A stretch of DNA of 64,000 nucleotides from Eutypella sp. D-1 (lineage: Eukaryota; Ascomycota; Sordariomycetes; Xylariales; Diatrypaceae), in NCBI GenBank assembly GCA_023313575.1, contig JAJTTP010000013.1, positions 496,001 through 560,000 of the forward strand, written 5' to 3'. A program made the translations under genes and the position numbers. The notes beneath the pieces were generated by a model that made no database searches, was not told where the DNA came from, and worked only from the letters and a program-made list of their open reading frames with translations. Shown piece after piece: positions 43,901 through 56,626 of the stretch. Every line of letters begins with the position of its first letter. Positions within the stretch are counted from its first letter, which is position 1.

Positions 43901-46900
43901 TTATAATACGTGGTTAATTATATGTTAAAACGATATTAATACGTTAATTAATCCGAAAAGCATAATTAAATACTTAAATAAGCCGTACTTTATTTTAAAA
44001 GTTATTTTCCATTTATTTCCGGGTTTAATTTTAATATGGTAATATTTATCCTTAAGGTTTAAAGTAATAAATTATTTAGCTCCGTATAAACGGTTTTTTA
44101 TTTTAATAATAAATGGTAACGGTATTTAGTTTTTAACGGTAATTTTGTTTAATTATCGATAATCGATTACTAATTGTAATTTACCGTTCTTTTTAGGCAT
44201 AAACATAATAAGGTATTTTATTAATAATTTTAATTATTAAATATATCTTTTTATTAACTTATTTTTAAAATACTCCCGTAATTTCTTAAGTTCGATTTTA
44301 TTAAGGTTATAAATTTTATAAAATCGTAACGTTTTTTTTTTATAAAAATAATCTTATAGTCTTATTTATTACGGTTTGGTAATCCTTTTTTAAATTTTTC
44401 GTAAAATACTTTATTATATTAATAATATTATGGTAATACATTACGCATTCGTGATATCGTTATATTTTCCTTTTTCAGGATGCTATTAAAAAAACGGAAT
44501 CGTTATCGGATAAATGTAATAATTTATTTAATCCTTCTTTCGTATCTTTTTTTTTTAATTCGTTATATTCCTTTTAATAAAATTTTTATCATATCCTTAT
44601 ATCCGTACTTACTATCCGTTAAATATTAAAATCTTTTTTTTAAATTATCGTCGGTTTTTAAAAAATAAGGAAATATTATTTAGCCAGTTTTTCAATTAAT
44701 CGATAAATTATATTAATATAACCATAGTTATTTAAGGATTATATCATATCCTTTTAAAGGCATAATATCGAAAATAACGTCTTATTTTTATCTTTCGATA
44801 TATACGTTAAATTAATCGGTCTTTTATAATACTTTTTTTTTATCGTATTTAAAAACATAACCTTCGGCTTCTGTTATGTTATAAAAATATTATTTCTTTT
44901 TTTATAATAATTATAACTTATTACATAGTTTTAAGGTTATATAATTACCGTCAACTTTACTATTTATTATAACGGTATACCAGTTATTTTTAACCTTTAT
45001 TTATATTATAATATATCCGTATCGTTTTTAGGCTTTTAAAATGGCTTATAAGTATCGTATTATATTTTTAAGCTTTAAAATATTATTTTATAGCTTTAAT
45101 ATAAGCGGCTTTATCCTTTTAAATTTTTGCTATAAATTCGGGCGGCGTTATACAAGTCGTTATAAAGTTTTTTTTTATTGGATTTTTTTTATACGTATAG
45201 TTATTTTTCTACTTTTAAATCCTTATAAAAATATTTAAGGCTAATCTTATTAAAGGTTATTTTTTTTAATAAGTCCTTAAACGTATATAAGTTAACGTTT
45301 AATAACTTATTTTTTTAATATCGGATTTCGTATTTTTATTATTCGATTTTGTTCCGGATCTTTATAACTTTTATCGTTTAATATATATATTTGTTATAAT
45401 AACATGTTTAATATCCTCCGGGGTAAGATATTTTTTTTAACCACTTCTATTTATACGGTACGCGGTTATAATAACGCCGAATTTTTTTATATTATCGTCG
45501 ATCGGTTTCGTTTTCTTTTTATTATAAAAAATCGAATCCTTTTTTAACTATTTATCTGATTCGGCTAATAATACCGATTTTTCGTTCTTTATACTAATAG
45601 CATTTATATTTTCGGTAATTAACGGGGTGTTTTAAAAAATGCGGCGTCCGAGTTTGGATTTTTTAATTAATAAATTTATCCTAATTACAAAGTTATTATA
45701 AATAAATTTTAAATCGTTATTTTTTAAAGCGTTACTGGGATCGTTTAATATAAATGCTATATATCTTTTTTAGTTTATAATTTTGTTATTTTTTAAACCA
45801 ATTAATTAGTTATTTTATTTTTTTTTCTTTTACGAAATAAGTTTTTGCAAAAGCTTTTTTTTTATCGTTATTAAGGTATTTGTTTTACTGTTATTAACGT
45901 TATCGTCTTATTACGGCTTAAATTAATCGTTTGGCTTTTTATAATCTTTATTAATAAATATTACTATCTAAATATATACGGCGGATTATTTTAAGCGTTT
46001 TTTTACCGGCAAAAGGTTATTTTCCCTCGGGCATAGGTTTCTAGTTTTTATTCCGTTTAAATCTTTTATATTCTTTTTTAAAATATCTTATCTTATTATA
46101 ATTATAGCATTTAATTTATCGTTTATTTTTTCGTATCATATTAAGTAATATAAGTCCTAATGCCGTACCGTAAAATATGTCAGTAAGTTTTTGGTCCTGG
46201 TTTTTATTATTTTAATATCCCTTAAATCCTTTAAGTATATAATATCCTTTTTTCTTTTATCGTTATTTAAATTATTTATTATCGATTTTAATTATTAAAA
46301 TAACGAATTTATTAAAAGCACTTGGTTAGTTTTATATAATAATTTCATCTTTAACCGAATCTTTAAATCTTTAATAAAACGTATCGATAAAAAACTTATT
46401 GTCGACTTAATCTATTTTAACGGTAAGTTATTTAAATTACGCGGCATACGTATAAGCTGCCTTTTTTTATTTAAAGGTTAAAAGTTATTACGTAACGGCT
46501 CGGGCTTTATCCGGATTTCCGTAATTAGCTTTTACTTTTTTTTTAAAATTTTTATACTTTTCGAAAAAGCATTTGGTTTCCGCGGTTCTTTTTTTTTTTT
46601 TTACCCCCACGAAAGCATTTAAAATAGGTTTAAATTATTAAGTTATCCCCCCGATAAAACATAATGTAATATTAAAAATTTTATTAGTTTTTATGGTATA
46701 CATATAACGCTATTAATATAAGTAAATTACGGCTATAATGAAAAAAGGTTGTATAAGGGTAATATTATTATAAGGTTTAGGTTTTTTCGGTTTAAATTTA
46801 GCGGGCGTAATTCCTTAAGTTACGGCTATAATTACCGTTTATTCGATTTATTCGATTTATTCGAACAAAAAGTTAATAATTTGCTAAAAGCTTTAATTTA

Positions 46901-46973
46901 AAAAAAACATAATATCGGATATTGCTTAAAGTTAATAATATTACTGAATAAAAGCTTATAACATATGACGGCT

Positions 46974-47394
46974 GGTTTATTCCTAACTATTAATTTAATT
47001 AAAGGGTTTATATTAATAAAAATATTAAAATTTTAAATAATAAATAATTACGTTTAATAATAATAAAAAAAAAGGTGCTTTAAGTAACTAAATTATATTA
47101 TAAATTGGTAAATTTAAAGATTATTTAAAAAAAAGGTAATAAACGTAATTATATACTATTTATATCTTTTATTCCTAATATTAAAATATATAATTGCTAT
47201 TAGATCGTTAAGATCGTATCCGAATATAATAATCCAACATCGTTAAGATCATTATCGATTTAACCGATCCTTCCTGGTCGTGTGGCATATATGGCTTACT
47301 TTAATATGGCTATCTTTTTCTCCAGAACTTGAGTCAGGGATCTTTTCTTATTGTGTTAGCCCCATTAGGCCTAATGGCCCGACCGGTCATAACA
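46974..47394 (-). repeat. 5' LTR (relative to coding strand) of the left element
   Basis: Begins TATGACGGCTGG (mutated TG start) and ends GGTCATAACA. The last ~150 bp (47240-47394) have normal GC and keep CA/TG steps, in contrast to the rest. Confidence 0.85.
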
Positions 47395-47721
47395 CGGTTA
47401 TTTAAAAACTTATTAAAGCTTTAACCGGTTTTTTTAAACATTTTTTTATTACTTACGGTATAAGTATTTCGCTATGGTTAATTATTAAATTTAACGGCTT
47501 TTTTTTTTTTTAAACTTTATTTTTATTTATTTATTACGTTACGGTTTATACGTTACCGGGCTTTATATTAAATATATAGTTATTTTGTTTTCAATTATAT
47601 TAAAAAGTATAATATTTTTTTTATATTTTTAATAAAAAGTTATATATATATATTTTTTTACGTTACCGGGCTTCGTATTAAGCATACGGTTTTTTATTAA
47701 ATTATATTAAAAGGTATAACA

Positions 47722-48149
47722 TGTTATGACCGGTCAGGTTATTAAGCCGAGTAAGGCTAACATAATAAGAAAAGATCCCTGACTCTGGTTTTTTTTTAAA
47801 AAAAAATAACTACATTAAAGTAAGCCATACACGCCATATAACCAGGAAGGATCGGTTAAATCGATAATAATCCTAATAATATTAAATTATTATACTCGGA
47901 TACGATCTTAACGATTTTATAATAACCATATATTTTAATATTAAAAATAAAGGATATAAATAATATATAGTTATACTTATTACCTTTTTTAAAAATAATC
48001 TTTAAGTTTATTAGTTTATAATATAACTTAATTATTTAAAACGCTTTTTTTTTTATTAAATGTGATTATTTATTATTTAAATTCTTTAACATTTTTATTA
48101 ATATAAACCTTTATTTAAATTATAAGTTAAAAATAAACCGGACGTTATA
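47722..48149 (+). repeat. 5' LTR of the right element
   Basis: Begins TGTTATGACCGGTCAGG and ends CCGGACGTTATA (mutated CA end). 428 bp. Confidence 0.85.
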
Positions 48150-51100
48150 CGTTATAAGTTTTTATTTAATAATATTATCAGTTTTAAGCAATATCCGATA
48201 ATTATATTTTTATCGGATTAAAACTTTTAATAAATTATTAACTCCTTATTTAAAAGGATCGAATAAATCGAATAAACGGTAATTATAACCGTAATTTAAA
48301 AAATTATACCTATTAAATTTAAAGTTAAAATATTTAAACCTTATAATAATATTACCTTTATATAATTTCTTTTTATTATAACCATAACTTATTTATATTA
48401 ATAATATTATATATTAATTACGGAAGCCGATAAAATTTTTAATATTATTTTATGCTTTACCGGAGGATAATTTAATAATTTAAATTTATTTTAAATACTT
48501 TTATAAAAGTAAAAATAAAAAAGAATTATAAAAGTTAAATACTTTTTCGAAAAGCATAAAGATTTTATAAAAAAAGTAAAAACTAATTATAAAAACCCGG
48601 ATAAAGTTTAAGCCGTTATATAATAACTTTTAAATTTTAAATAAAAAAGAATAATTTATATATACGCCGCGTAATTTAAATAGCTTATTATTAAAACGGA
48701 TTAAGTTAATAATAAATCCTTTATTAATACGTTTTATTAAAAACTTAAAGATTTGGTTAAAAACGAAATTATTACGTAAAATAAATTAAATATTTTTAAT
48801 AAATTTATTACTTTAATAATTAAAATCGATAATAAGCAATTTAAAAAAAAAGGGATATTATATATTTAAAAGATTTAAAACATATTAAAGTAATAAAAAC
48901 CCGGATTAAAAACTTATTAATATATTTTATAAAACGGTATTAAAATTTATACAACTTAATATAACACGAAAAAGTAAATAACATATTAAATATTATAACT
49001 GCGGTAAAATAAAATATTTTAAAAAGGAATATAAAAAATTTAAATAAAATAAAATCTAAAAATTTATATTAAAAAAAAACAACCTTTAATTAAGAAAAGG
49101 ACGTTTAAAATAATTCGATAAATAAACCTTAATAATAATACTTACCGATAAAGATTACGGGAAATTAAATAATTAATTTAAGCCGTAATAAAATAATAAC
49201 GGCAATAATAAACGGATAAAGATTTTAATAATAATAAAAAAAAGCTTTTATAAAAACTTATTTTAAGGAAAAAACCATAAAGTAATTAAATAATTAGCTT
49301 AAAAAATAACGCCATTATAAATTATAAGAAATATACGGCACGTATATTAAACAATTATTACGGCGTTTTAAAAAATAATAATTTAAAATTTATTTATAAT
49401 AACTTTATAATTATGATAAATTTATTAATTAAGAAATTTAAATTAAAACGCAATATTTTTTAAAATACTTTATTAATTACCGAAAATATAAATATTATTA
49501 ATATAGAGAACGAAAAATCGGTATTATTAACTAAATTAAATAAATAATTAAAAAAAGATTCGATTCTTTATAAAAAAAAACGAAACCGACCGATAATAAT
49601 ATAAAGAAATTACACGATACGTTAACCGCGTACCGTATAAATAAAAATAGGTGGAGAAAATATCTTATTTAAAAAGATATAAAGTATACTATTATAATAA
49701 ATATACGTATTAATTATTAAATGCTATAAGAATCCGGAATAAAATTAAATAATAAAAACATAAGATTTAAGGTTAAAAAACGAATTATTAAATATTAATT
49801 TATAAACCTTTAAGGATTTATTAAAAAGAATAACGTTTAACGAAGTTAATTTATAAAATCTTTATAATAAATTAGTAATAAAAAAATAACCGCACGAAAG
49901 ATTTAACGATAAAAGACTTTATAACGATTTACATAATACCGTATAAATTTACGACGAAAATTTAAAATAATAAAACCGCTTATATTAAAGTTATAAAATG
50001 GTATTATACGGTTTAAAAATGTAATATAATACTTATAAAATATTTTAAAAACTTAAAAACGATACGGATATATTATAATATAAATAAAAGTTAAAAATAA
50101 TTAATATACCGTTATAATAAATAACGGAACCGAAAATAATTATATAACTTTAAATTTATGTAATAAATTATAATTATTATAAAAAAAGAAATAATATTTT
50201 TATAACATATTAAAAGCCGAAGGTTATACTTTTTAATACGATAAAAGAAAGTATTATAAAAAGCCGACTAATTCGATATATATATCGAAAAAAATAAAAT
50301 AAAACGTTATTTTTAATATTATGCCTTTAAAAAAAATAATATAATCCATCGATTAATTGAAACATTAATTAAATAATATTTGTTTATTTTTTAAAAACCG
50401 ATAATAATTAAAAAAACAAAAAAAGGTTTTAATACTTAATAAATAATAAGTATAAACATAAATATACGATAAAAACCTTATTAAAAAAACATAACGAATT
50501 AAAAAGAAATATAAAAAAAGGATTAAATAAATTATCGCATTTATCCGATAATAATTCCGCTTTTTTAATAACATTTTTTAAAAAAAAACGATTATACCAT
50601 TATAAATACGATAAAGTATTTTGCGAAAAATTTAAAAAAGGATTATTATAATATAATAAATACAATTACGAGATTATTTTAATAAAATTAAATTTAAAAA
50701 GTAACGGGAATACCTTAAAAATAAGTTAATAAAAAATATATTTAATAATTAAAATTATTAACTGAATATTTAATTATGTTTATATTAAAAAAGAAACGGT
50801 AAATTATAATTAATAATTAATTACCGATAGTTGAATAAAATTATTATAAAAAACCGGATACCGTTATTATTCATTATTAAAATAAAAAACCGCTTATATA
50901 AAATTAAATAATTTATTACCTTAATCCTTAAAAACGGGTATTACCATATTAAAATTAAACTTAAAAATAAATAAAAAACAACTTTTAAAACAAAATACAG
51001 CTTATTTAAAGATTTAATTATGCTTTTTAAATTAAGTAACGTATTAATATTATTTTAACGCATAATTAACCACGTTTTATAAAAATATTTTAATATTTTC

Positions 51101-52002
51101 GTTATTTATTATTTTAATAATATTTTAATTTATTTAAATTTAAAAATATAATATACAAAATATGTATATAAAGTATTATAACTATTATAAAACGTTAATT
51201 TATTAATAACACCTGAAAAGAAAATATTTTATATATAAAAAATGGAATTCCTCGGATATATTATCACCCCCGATCATATTAAAATAAACCTTAAAAAGAT
51301 CGTAATTATTAAAAATTAAAAAATGTTTATTAATATAAAAAGAATATAAACCTTTTTCGGTTTAATAAATTATTATTAAAAGCTTATATAACGATTTAAA
51401 TATATTATAACACTTTTTATAAAATTAATAAAAAAGGATAAACAATTTATATAAATTAATAAAATAAATAAAGCTTTTAAAAAGTTAAAAAATATTATTA
51501 TTAATAAATTAATACTTATTATATATGATTTTAAAAACCCTATTAAATTAAAAACTAACGTTTCGGATTATGTTTTCGGAATATAAATTAATTAATAAGA
51601 TAAAAGAAATAAGTTATACTTTATTATATTTTATTTTTATATATTTATTAAAGCCGAATTTAATTACTTTATTTACGATAAAAATATTTTTATTATCGTT
51701 AATATATTTAAAAAGTTTAAACATTACTTTATAAAAAATATATATTAAGTTAAAATTTATACCGATTATAAAAATATTATATACTTTTTTATTACTTAAA
51801 ACTTTAACGGAAAATAGTTATAATACGCCGAATACTTTACGGAATTTAATTATATTATTATTTATAAAAAAGGATTAAAAAACGGATAAATAAACGTAAT
51901 TAATAAGCAGCTTATTATAAAAAATAAATACATATTAATAAAATATATAATACTCCGATAAACGTTAAAATAATATTTAAAATAATAATAAATTATTATT
52001 AT

Positions 52003-52417
52003 TGTTATGGCCTGACTAGGCCAAGTGGGGGCTGGTAACCCTATTCGTTAACGGTACTGCCGGAAAAATAAAGATATAAACCAGCCACATTTAATAAGCT
52101 ATAAAAAAAAGCCATATATAGATCCGTTATAATCCATAAATCCAAAGGTATTAGTTAAATTTATTACGATTTAAAGATTTAATATAACCACATATTTTAA
52201 TATTAAAAATAAAGGATATAAATAATATATAATTACGCTTATTACCTTTTTTTTAAATAATCTTTAAACTTACCAGCTTATAATATAATTTAATTACTTA
52301 AAATACCCTTTTTTTTATTATTATTAAACGTAATTACTTATTGCTTAAAACCTTAACACTTTTATTAACATAAACCCCTTAACTGGACTAATAGTTAGGA
52401 ATAAACCAGCCGTCACA
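52003..52417 (+). repeat. Solo LTR nested in the right element
   Basis: 415 bp from TGTTATGGCCTGAC to CAGCCGTCACA with exact ATTAT duplications (51998-52002, 52418-52422). It sits between the RT and integrase regions. It has the most divergent first third of all copies (CTAGGCCAAGTGGGGGC). Confidence 0.85.
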
Positions 52418-54307
52418 ATTATTAGAATTACTTGAAATAACTTATATAAATAAATCGAACGATATAATAATAACTTATTAAAAGAAAAATAAATAAAATA
52501 ATTAATATAAAAAATTATAAAATCCTTAAATAATTATAACGGACTTATATATTTAATAAAATAAAATCGGTAATATAATAAATACGATAACGGTATAATA
52601 TATACGGAAAGATTAAAATAAAACGATATAAACCTTACGGAAAATTATAACCATTATTAATTAAAAAATAATTATAAAAATTTATTATATTCGATTTTAT
52701 TATTAAATTACTAATATTAAAAAGTTTAATAATATATAACGGTTATAATAATATCTTTATAATCGTTAACCGATTTATAAAGTTTTTTTATTTTATTTTA
52801 TATAACGAAAATACCGATACGGAATAAATAATATATATTTTTTTACAATATATTATAATAATACACGGCTTTATATTTAAAATTATCTCCGATAAAAAAA
52901 TAATATTTATATTAAAAGTTTAATAAAGCTTTATAATAAAGTTAAAGTTAAACCTTAAATTTATAACCGTTATTAAACTTTAAATAAACGGATAAATAAA
53001 ACGAATTAATTAAATATTAAATATTTATTTTTAATAATATATTAATTATAAATAAAATAATTAATTTATAATATAGTTTATTATAAAAATATACGGATAA
53101 TATTTATTAATGTTAATTTTGGATTTATTTTAAACATTTATCGAAATATTAATAAAAAAAACCAAATAATATTAAAGCTATATTAATATCGGAATAATTT
53201 AAATAATTATATAAAAATAATAAAAATAAAATTTAAACTTATACGATACCGAATACATAAATATTATAATTAAAAAAGGTTAAAAGGATTAACTTTTTTA
53301 AAAAGAAATATAATTTACTTAATTATAAATATATCGGATTATATTTAATTATTAAAAAAATATTATAAAATAATTACGAATTAAACTTATTATTAAAAAT
53401 TAAAATCTATTTAATTTTTTACGTCTTTTTATTTAAAAATATAATAAATATTAACGTTATAAAAACGGGATAAAATAATATTAAAATAAAAAATAATAAA
53501 TATAAAGTAAAAAACTTTTTAAAAATACGGATAAAAAACGGACAAATTAAATATAAAGTTAAATAAAAAAATGTAATAATTTCGAAAATATATAAAAACC
53601 TGTTAATTATTTAATAAACGTTTAACGCTTTTTAAAAACTTTTTATTAACGTTAATAAAAGCGATAATAAAAATAATATTTTAATTAAAATTATTTAATA
53701 TATTTATTTTAAATTAATTAAAATCCGGAATAACCTTAAACTTTATTAACATTTTAATAAACCCTATAAAATGTATATTTTTTACCCGACGTTTTTCCGC
53801 TTTTAATTTTTTTAACTTTTTTAAATTATCGATATTATAAAAAACCGTTTTTATTATTTTATATACTATATTTCTTTTTGTTTTTAAATATATTAAATAT
53901 ACGTTTTCGTATATTTTCTAACTTTTATAATTTTTTTTAATTCCGTTTTTAATTTACGATATTAAGAAAATATTTTAAAAAGTTATTCGGTAATAAAGTT
54001 AAAAATATTATACCGAGGCTGGTTTTTTTAAATATATAAAAAATAATAAAGAAAATCCGTTTCCGAAACCCTATATTTAAAGTAATAACGTTTATAATAA
54101 AAATAAAAAGCCATATTAAAAGAATTAACGGATAATATAGCAGTTAAAAAGAATTACGTTATGCAGTTTTTATAAAAGGTTTAATACGTTTAAAAATACG
54201 ATTAAATATAATAAAGGAAAAATATAAAAAGAAAAAAAAAGATTTATTAAAGGCGTAAAAAAACGGAATAAATTTTAAGGATAGAAATTTTAAAAAGGGA
54301 AAAATCG

Positions 54308-55174
54308 TATTATAACCGGTTAAGTTATTAAGCCGAATAAGGTTAATATAATAAAAAGAAATCCTTAACTTTAATTTTAAAAAACGAGATAACTATATTA
54401 AAATAAGCCATATACGCTATACGATTAAAAAGAATCGGTTAAATTAATAATAATCTTAACGATATTAAATTATTATATTTAAATATGATTTTAACGATTT
54501 TATAATAATTATATATTTTAATATTAAAAATAAAGAATATAATGTAACGGCTGGTCTATTCCTAACTATTAGTCCAATCGAAGGGTTTATGTTAGCAAAA
54601 GTACTAAGGGTTTTAAGTAATAAGTAATTACGTTTAATAATAGTAAAAAAAAAATGCTTTAAGTAATTAAATTATATTATAAACTGGTAAATTTAAAAAT
54701 TATTTAAAAAAAAATAATAAACGTAATTATATACTATTTTTATCCTTTATTTTTAATATTAAAATATATAGTTATTATTAAATCGTTAGGATCGTATTTA
54801 AATATAACGATCTAATATCGTTAGGATTATTATCGATTTAACCGATCCTTTCCTAGTCGTATAGCGCATGTGGCTTATTTTAATATGGCTATCTTTTTCT
54901 TTAAAACTTAAATTAAGGATCTTTTCTTATTGTATTAGCCCCATTAGGCCCAATGGCCCGACCGGTCATAACATATAAATAATATATAATTATATTTATT
55001 ACTCTTTTTTTAAATAGTTTTTAAATTTATTAACTTATAATATAACTTAATTATTTAAAGCGCTTTTTTTATAATTATTATTAAACGTAATTATTTATTA
55101 CTTAAATTTTTTAATACTTTTATTAATATAAACCCTTGCCTGGATTATAAGTTAAAAATAAACCGGATATTACA
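54308..55174 (+). repeat. 3' LTR of the right element, split by a younger solo LTR
   Basis: Left part 54308-54542 and right part 54979-55174 join to 431 bp and align with the other LTRs; the junction is the TATAA target duplication of the nested copy. Confidence 0.8.
54543..54973 (-). repeat. Solo LTR inside the 3' LTR
   Basis: 431 bp, TGTAACGGCTGG to GGTCATAACA, with intact TG...CA ends and exact TATAA duplications (54538-54542, 54974-54978). The last ~130 bp have near-normal composition. Confidence 0.9.
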
Positions 55175-55240
55175 TAACATTTTTTATATTTTAATAATAA
55201 CATATTAATAAAATGCCGTTAATATAATACCGTTATCGGG

Positions 55241-55630
55241 TATAACGGCCGGTTTATTCTTAACTTATAGCTTAAATAAGTGTTTATATTAATAAAAGTG
55301 TTAAAGAATTTAAATAATAAATAGTTACGTTTAATAATAATAATAAAAAAAGCGTTTTAAATAATTAAATTATATTATAAATTAATAAGCTTAAAAATAT
55401 TTAAAAAAAGGTAATAAATATAGTTATATATTATTTATATCCTTTGTTTTTAATACCGGAATGTAATATTAAATGTTAAATTGTTAAGATAGCTGGGCTA
55501 TCCAAGCTATCCTTTTTATTACGTAACCTAAATATAGCTTATCTTATCGTAGCTATCCCTTTTAATACCATGGTTAGGGATTATTTATGCTAATCTTATT
55601 TAAGCCTAATAACTTAGCCAGGTTATAACA
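55241..55630 (-). repeat. Solo LTR, variant subfamily
   Basis: 390 bp from TATAACGGCCGG to AGGTTATAACA with exact TCGGG duplications (55236-55240, 55631-55635). Its first third (on the coding strand) differs from the 40511-type LTRs and carries GATAGCTGGGCTATCC repeats. Confidence 0.85.
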
Positions 55631-55677
55631 TCGGGGTTATTATTAATTATTTATTTAATTAAAGTTATTATAACTAT

Positions 55678-56106
55678 TGTTATAACCTGGTTAGGTTATT
55701 GGGCCTAAATAGGATTGGCATAAACAATCCTTAACCATGGCATTAGAAGGGATAGATACGATAAAATAAGCCATACTTGGGTCACGTGATAAGAAGGATA
55801 GCCTGGATAGCCTAGCTATCCTAATAATTTTAAATAACCTGGATAGCTTAGCTATTTTAATAATTTAATATTTAATATCATATTCCAATGTTAGGAATAA
55901 AGGATATAAATAGTATATAATTACGTTTATTACCTTTTTTTTAAATAATTTTTAAGCTTATTAACTTATAATATAACTTAATTATTTAAAGCACCTTTTT
56001 TTTTATTATCACCAGACGTGATTACTTATTGCTTAAAACCCCTAACACTCCTGCTAACATAAATCCCTCGACTGGACTAATAATTAGGAATAGACCAGCC
56101 GTTATA
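55678..56106 (+). repeat. Solo LTR, variant subfamily, inverted relative to 55241-55630
   Basis: 429 bp from TGTTATAACCTGG to AGCCGTTATA with exact ACTAT duplications (55673-55677, 56107-56111). It has an internal duplication of the GGATAGCCTGG... segment, explaining its greater length. Confidence 0.85.
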
Positions 56107-56160
56107 ACTATTATAATTATTATAATTAAAAATTAAATATTATGAAATATAAAATTAAAT

Positions 56161-56626
56161 AATTTAAAGTTTAATTAAACCGTTTAAACCGCTTATATAT
56201 TACGGGTAATATATAATTAAAGCGTTAACGTTTTAATTAAACCTTTAATTTATATTTATTTTTTAATATAACGTATATTTTTTAAAAAAAGTATTATAAT
56301 TTTAAATTATTATATTTATTTAACCGGTATTATATTTATAAATAATTTATTTTATAAATTAATAAAATATATATAAATTATTATATCGGTTATTTAAAAA
56401 CGTATTAAGGTTTTAACCGGTTTTTTTTAAACTTTTTTATTATTATTATTTATAATATAAGTATTTTACCGTAATTAATTATTAAATTTAACGGCTTTTT
56501 TTTATTTACCGTTTTTTATATAAAATATAATACGGTTTTTATAAAATAGTTTAAAGCTTAATTAAACCGTTTAAGCCGGTTATATATTACGGGTAATATA
56601 TAATTAAAACGTTAATACTTTAATTA
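56161..56626. repeat. AT-rich repeat with ~80-bp direct end copies
   Basis: 56161-56240 and 56548-56626 are direct copies (TATATATTACGGGTAATATA core in both). The sequence between them (56330-56510) matches the flanks of the left element (40050-40117 joined to 47395-47520). This is an unnamed repeat into which the LTR elements inserted elsewhere. Its class is unknown. Confidence 0.55.

Larger units (their letters stand above)
40511..47394 (-). mobile_element. Full-length Ty3/gypsy-type LTR retrotransposon, decayed
   Basis: Two direct LTR copies, 40511-40941 (431 bp) and 46974-47394 (421 bp), bracket about 6 kb. Flanking 5-bp duplications are CAGTT (40506-40510) and CGGTT (47395-47399), differing by one G-to-A transition. 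The coding strand is minus: the reverse-transcriptase active site reads YLDN (minus strand of 43847-43876, TATTATCTCGATAATATC...), a mutated YLDD followed by IFIYL. All frames are broken. LTR ends are TG...CA with mutated terminal bases in some copies. The family assignment rests on the RT motif and on the RT-before-integrase order seen in the related right-hand element. Confidence 0.85.
47722..55174 (+). mobile_element. Full-length Ty3/gypsy-type LTR retrotransposon, decayed, with two nested solo LTRs
   Basis: 5' LTR 47722-48149; 3' LTR 54308-54542 plus 54979-55174. Exact 5-bp duplications TAACA flank it (47717-47721 and 55175-55179). Without the nested insertions it is about 6.6 kb. In order on the plus strand: a gag zinc-knuckle fossil at 48991-49035 (YYNCGKIKYFKKEYK, i.e. 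CX2CX4HX4C with two Cys and the His now Tyr), a reverse-transcriptase YFNN at 51110-51121 (mutated YLDD), then an integrase piece near 52624-52653 (RYKPYGKL). The order gag-RT-integrase places it in Ty3/gypsy. Solo LTRs interrupt it at 52003 and 54543. No frame is intact. Confidence 0.85.
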
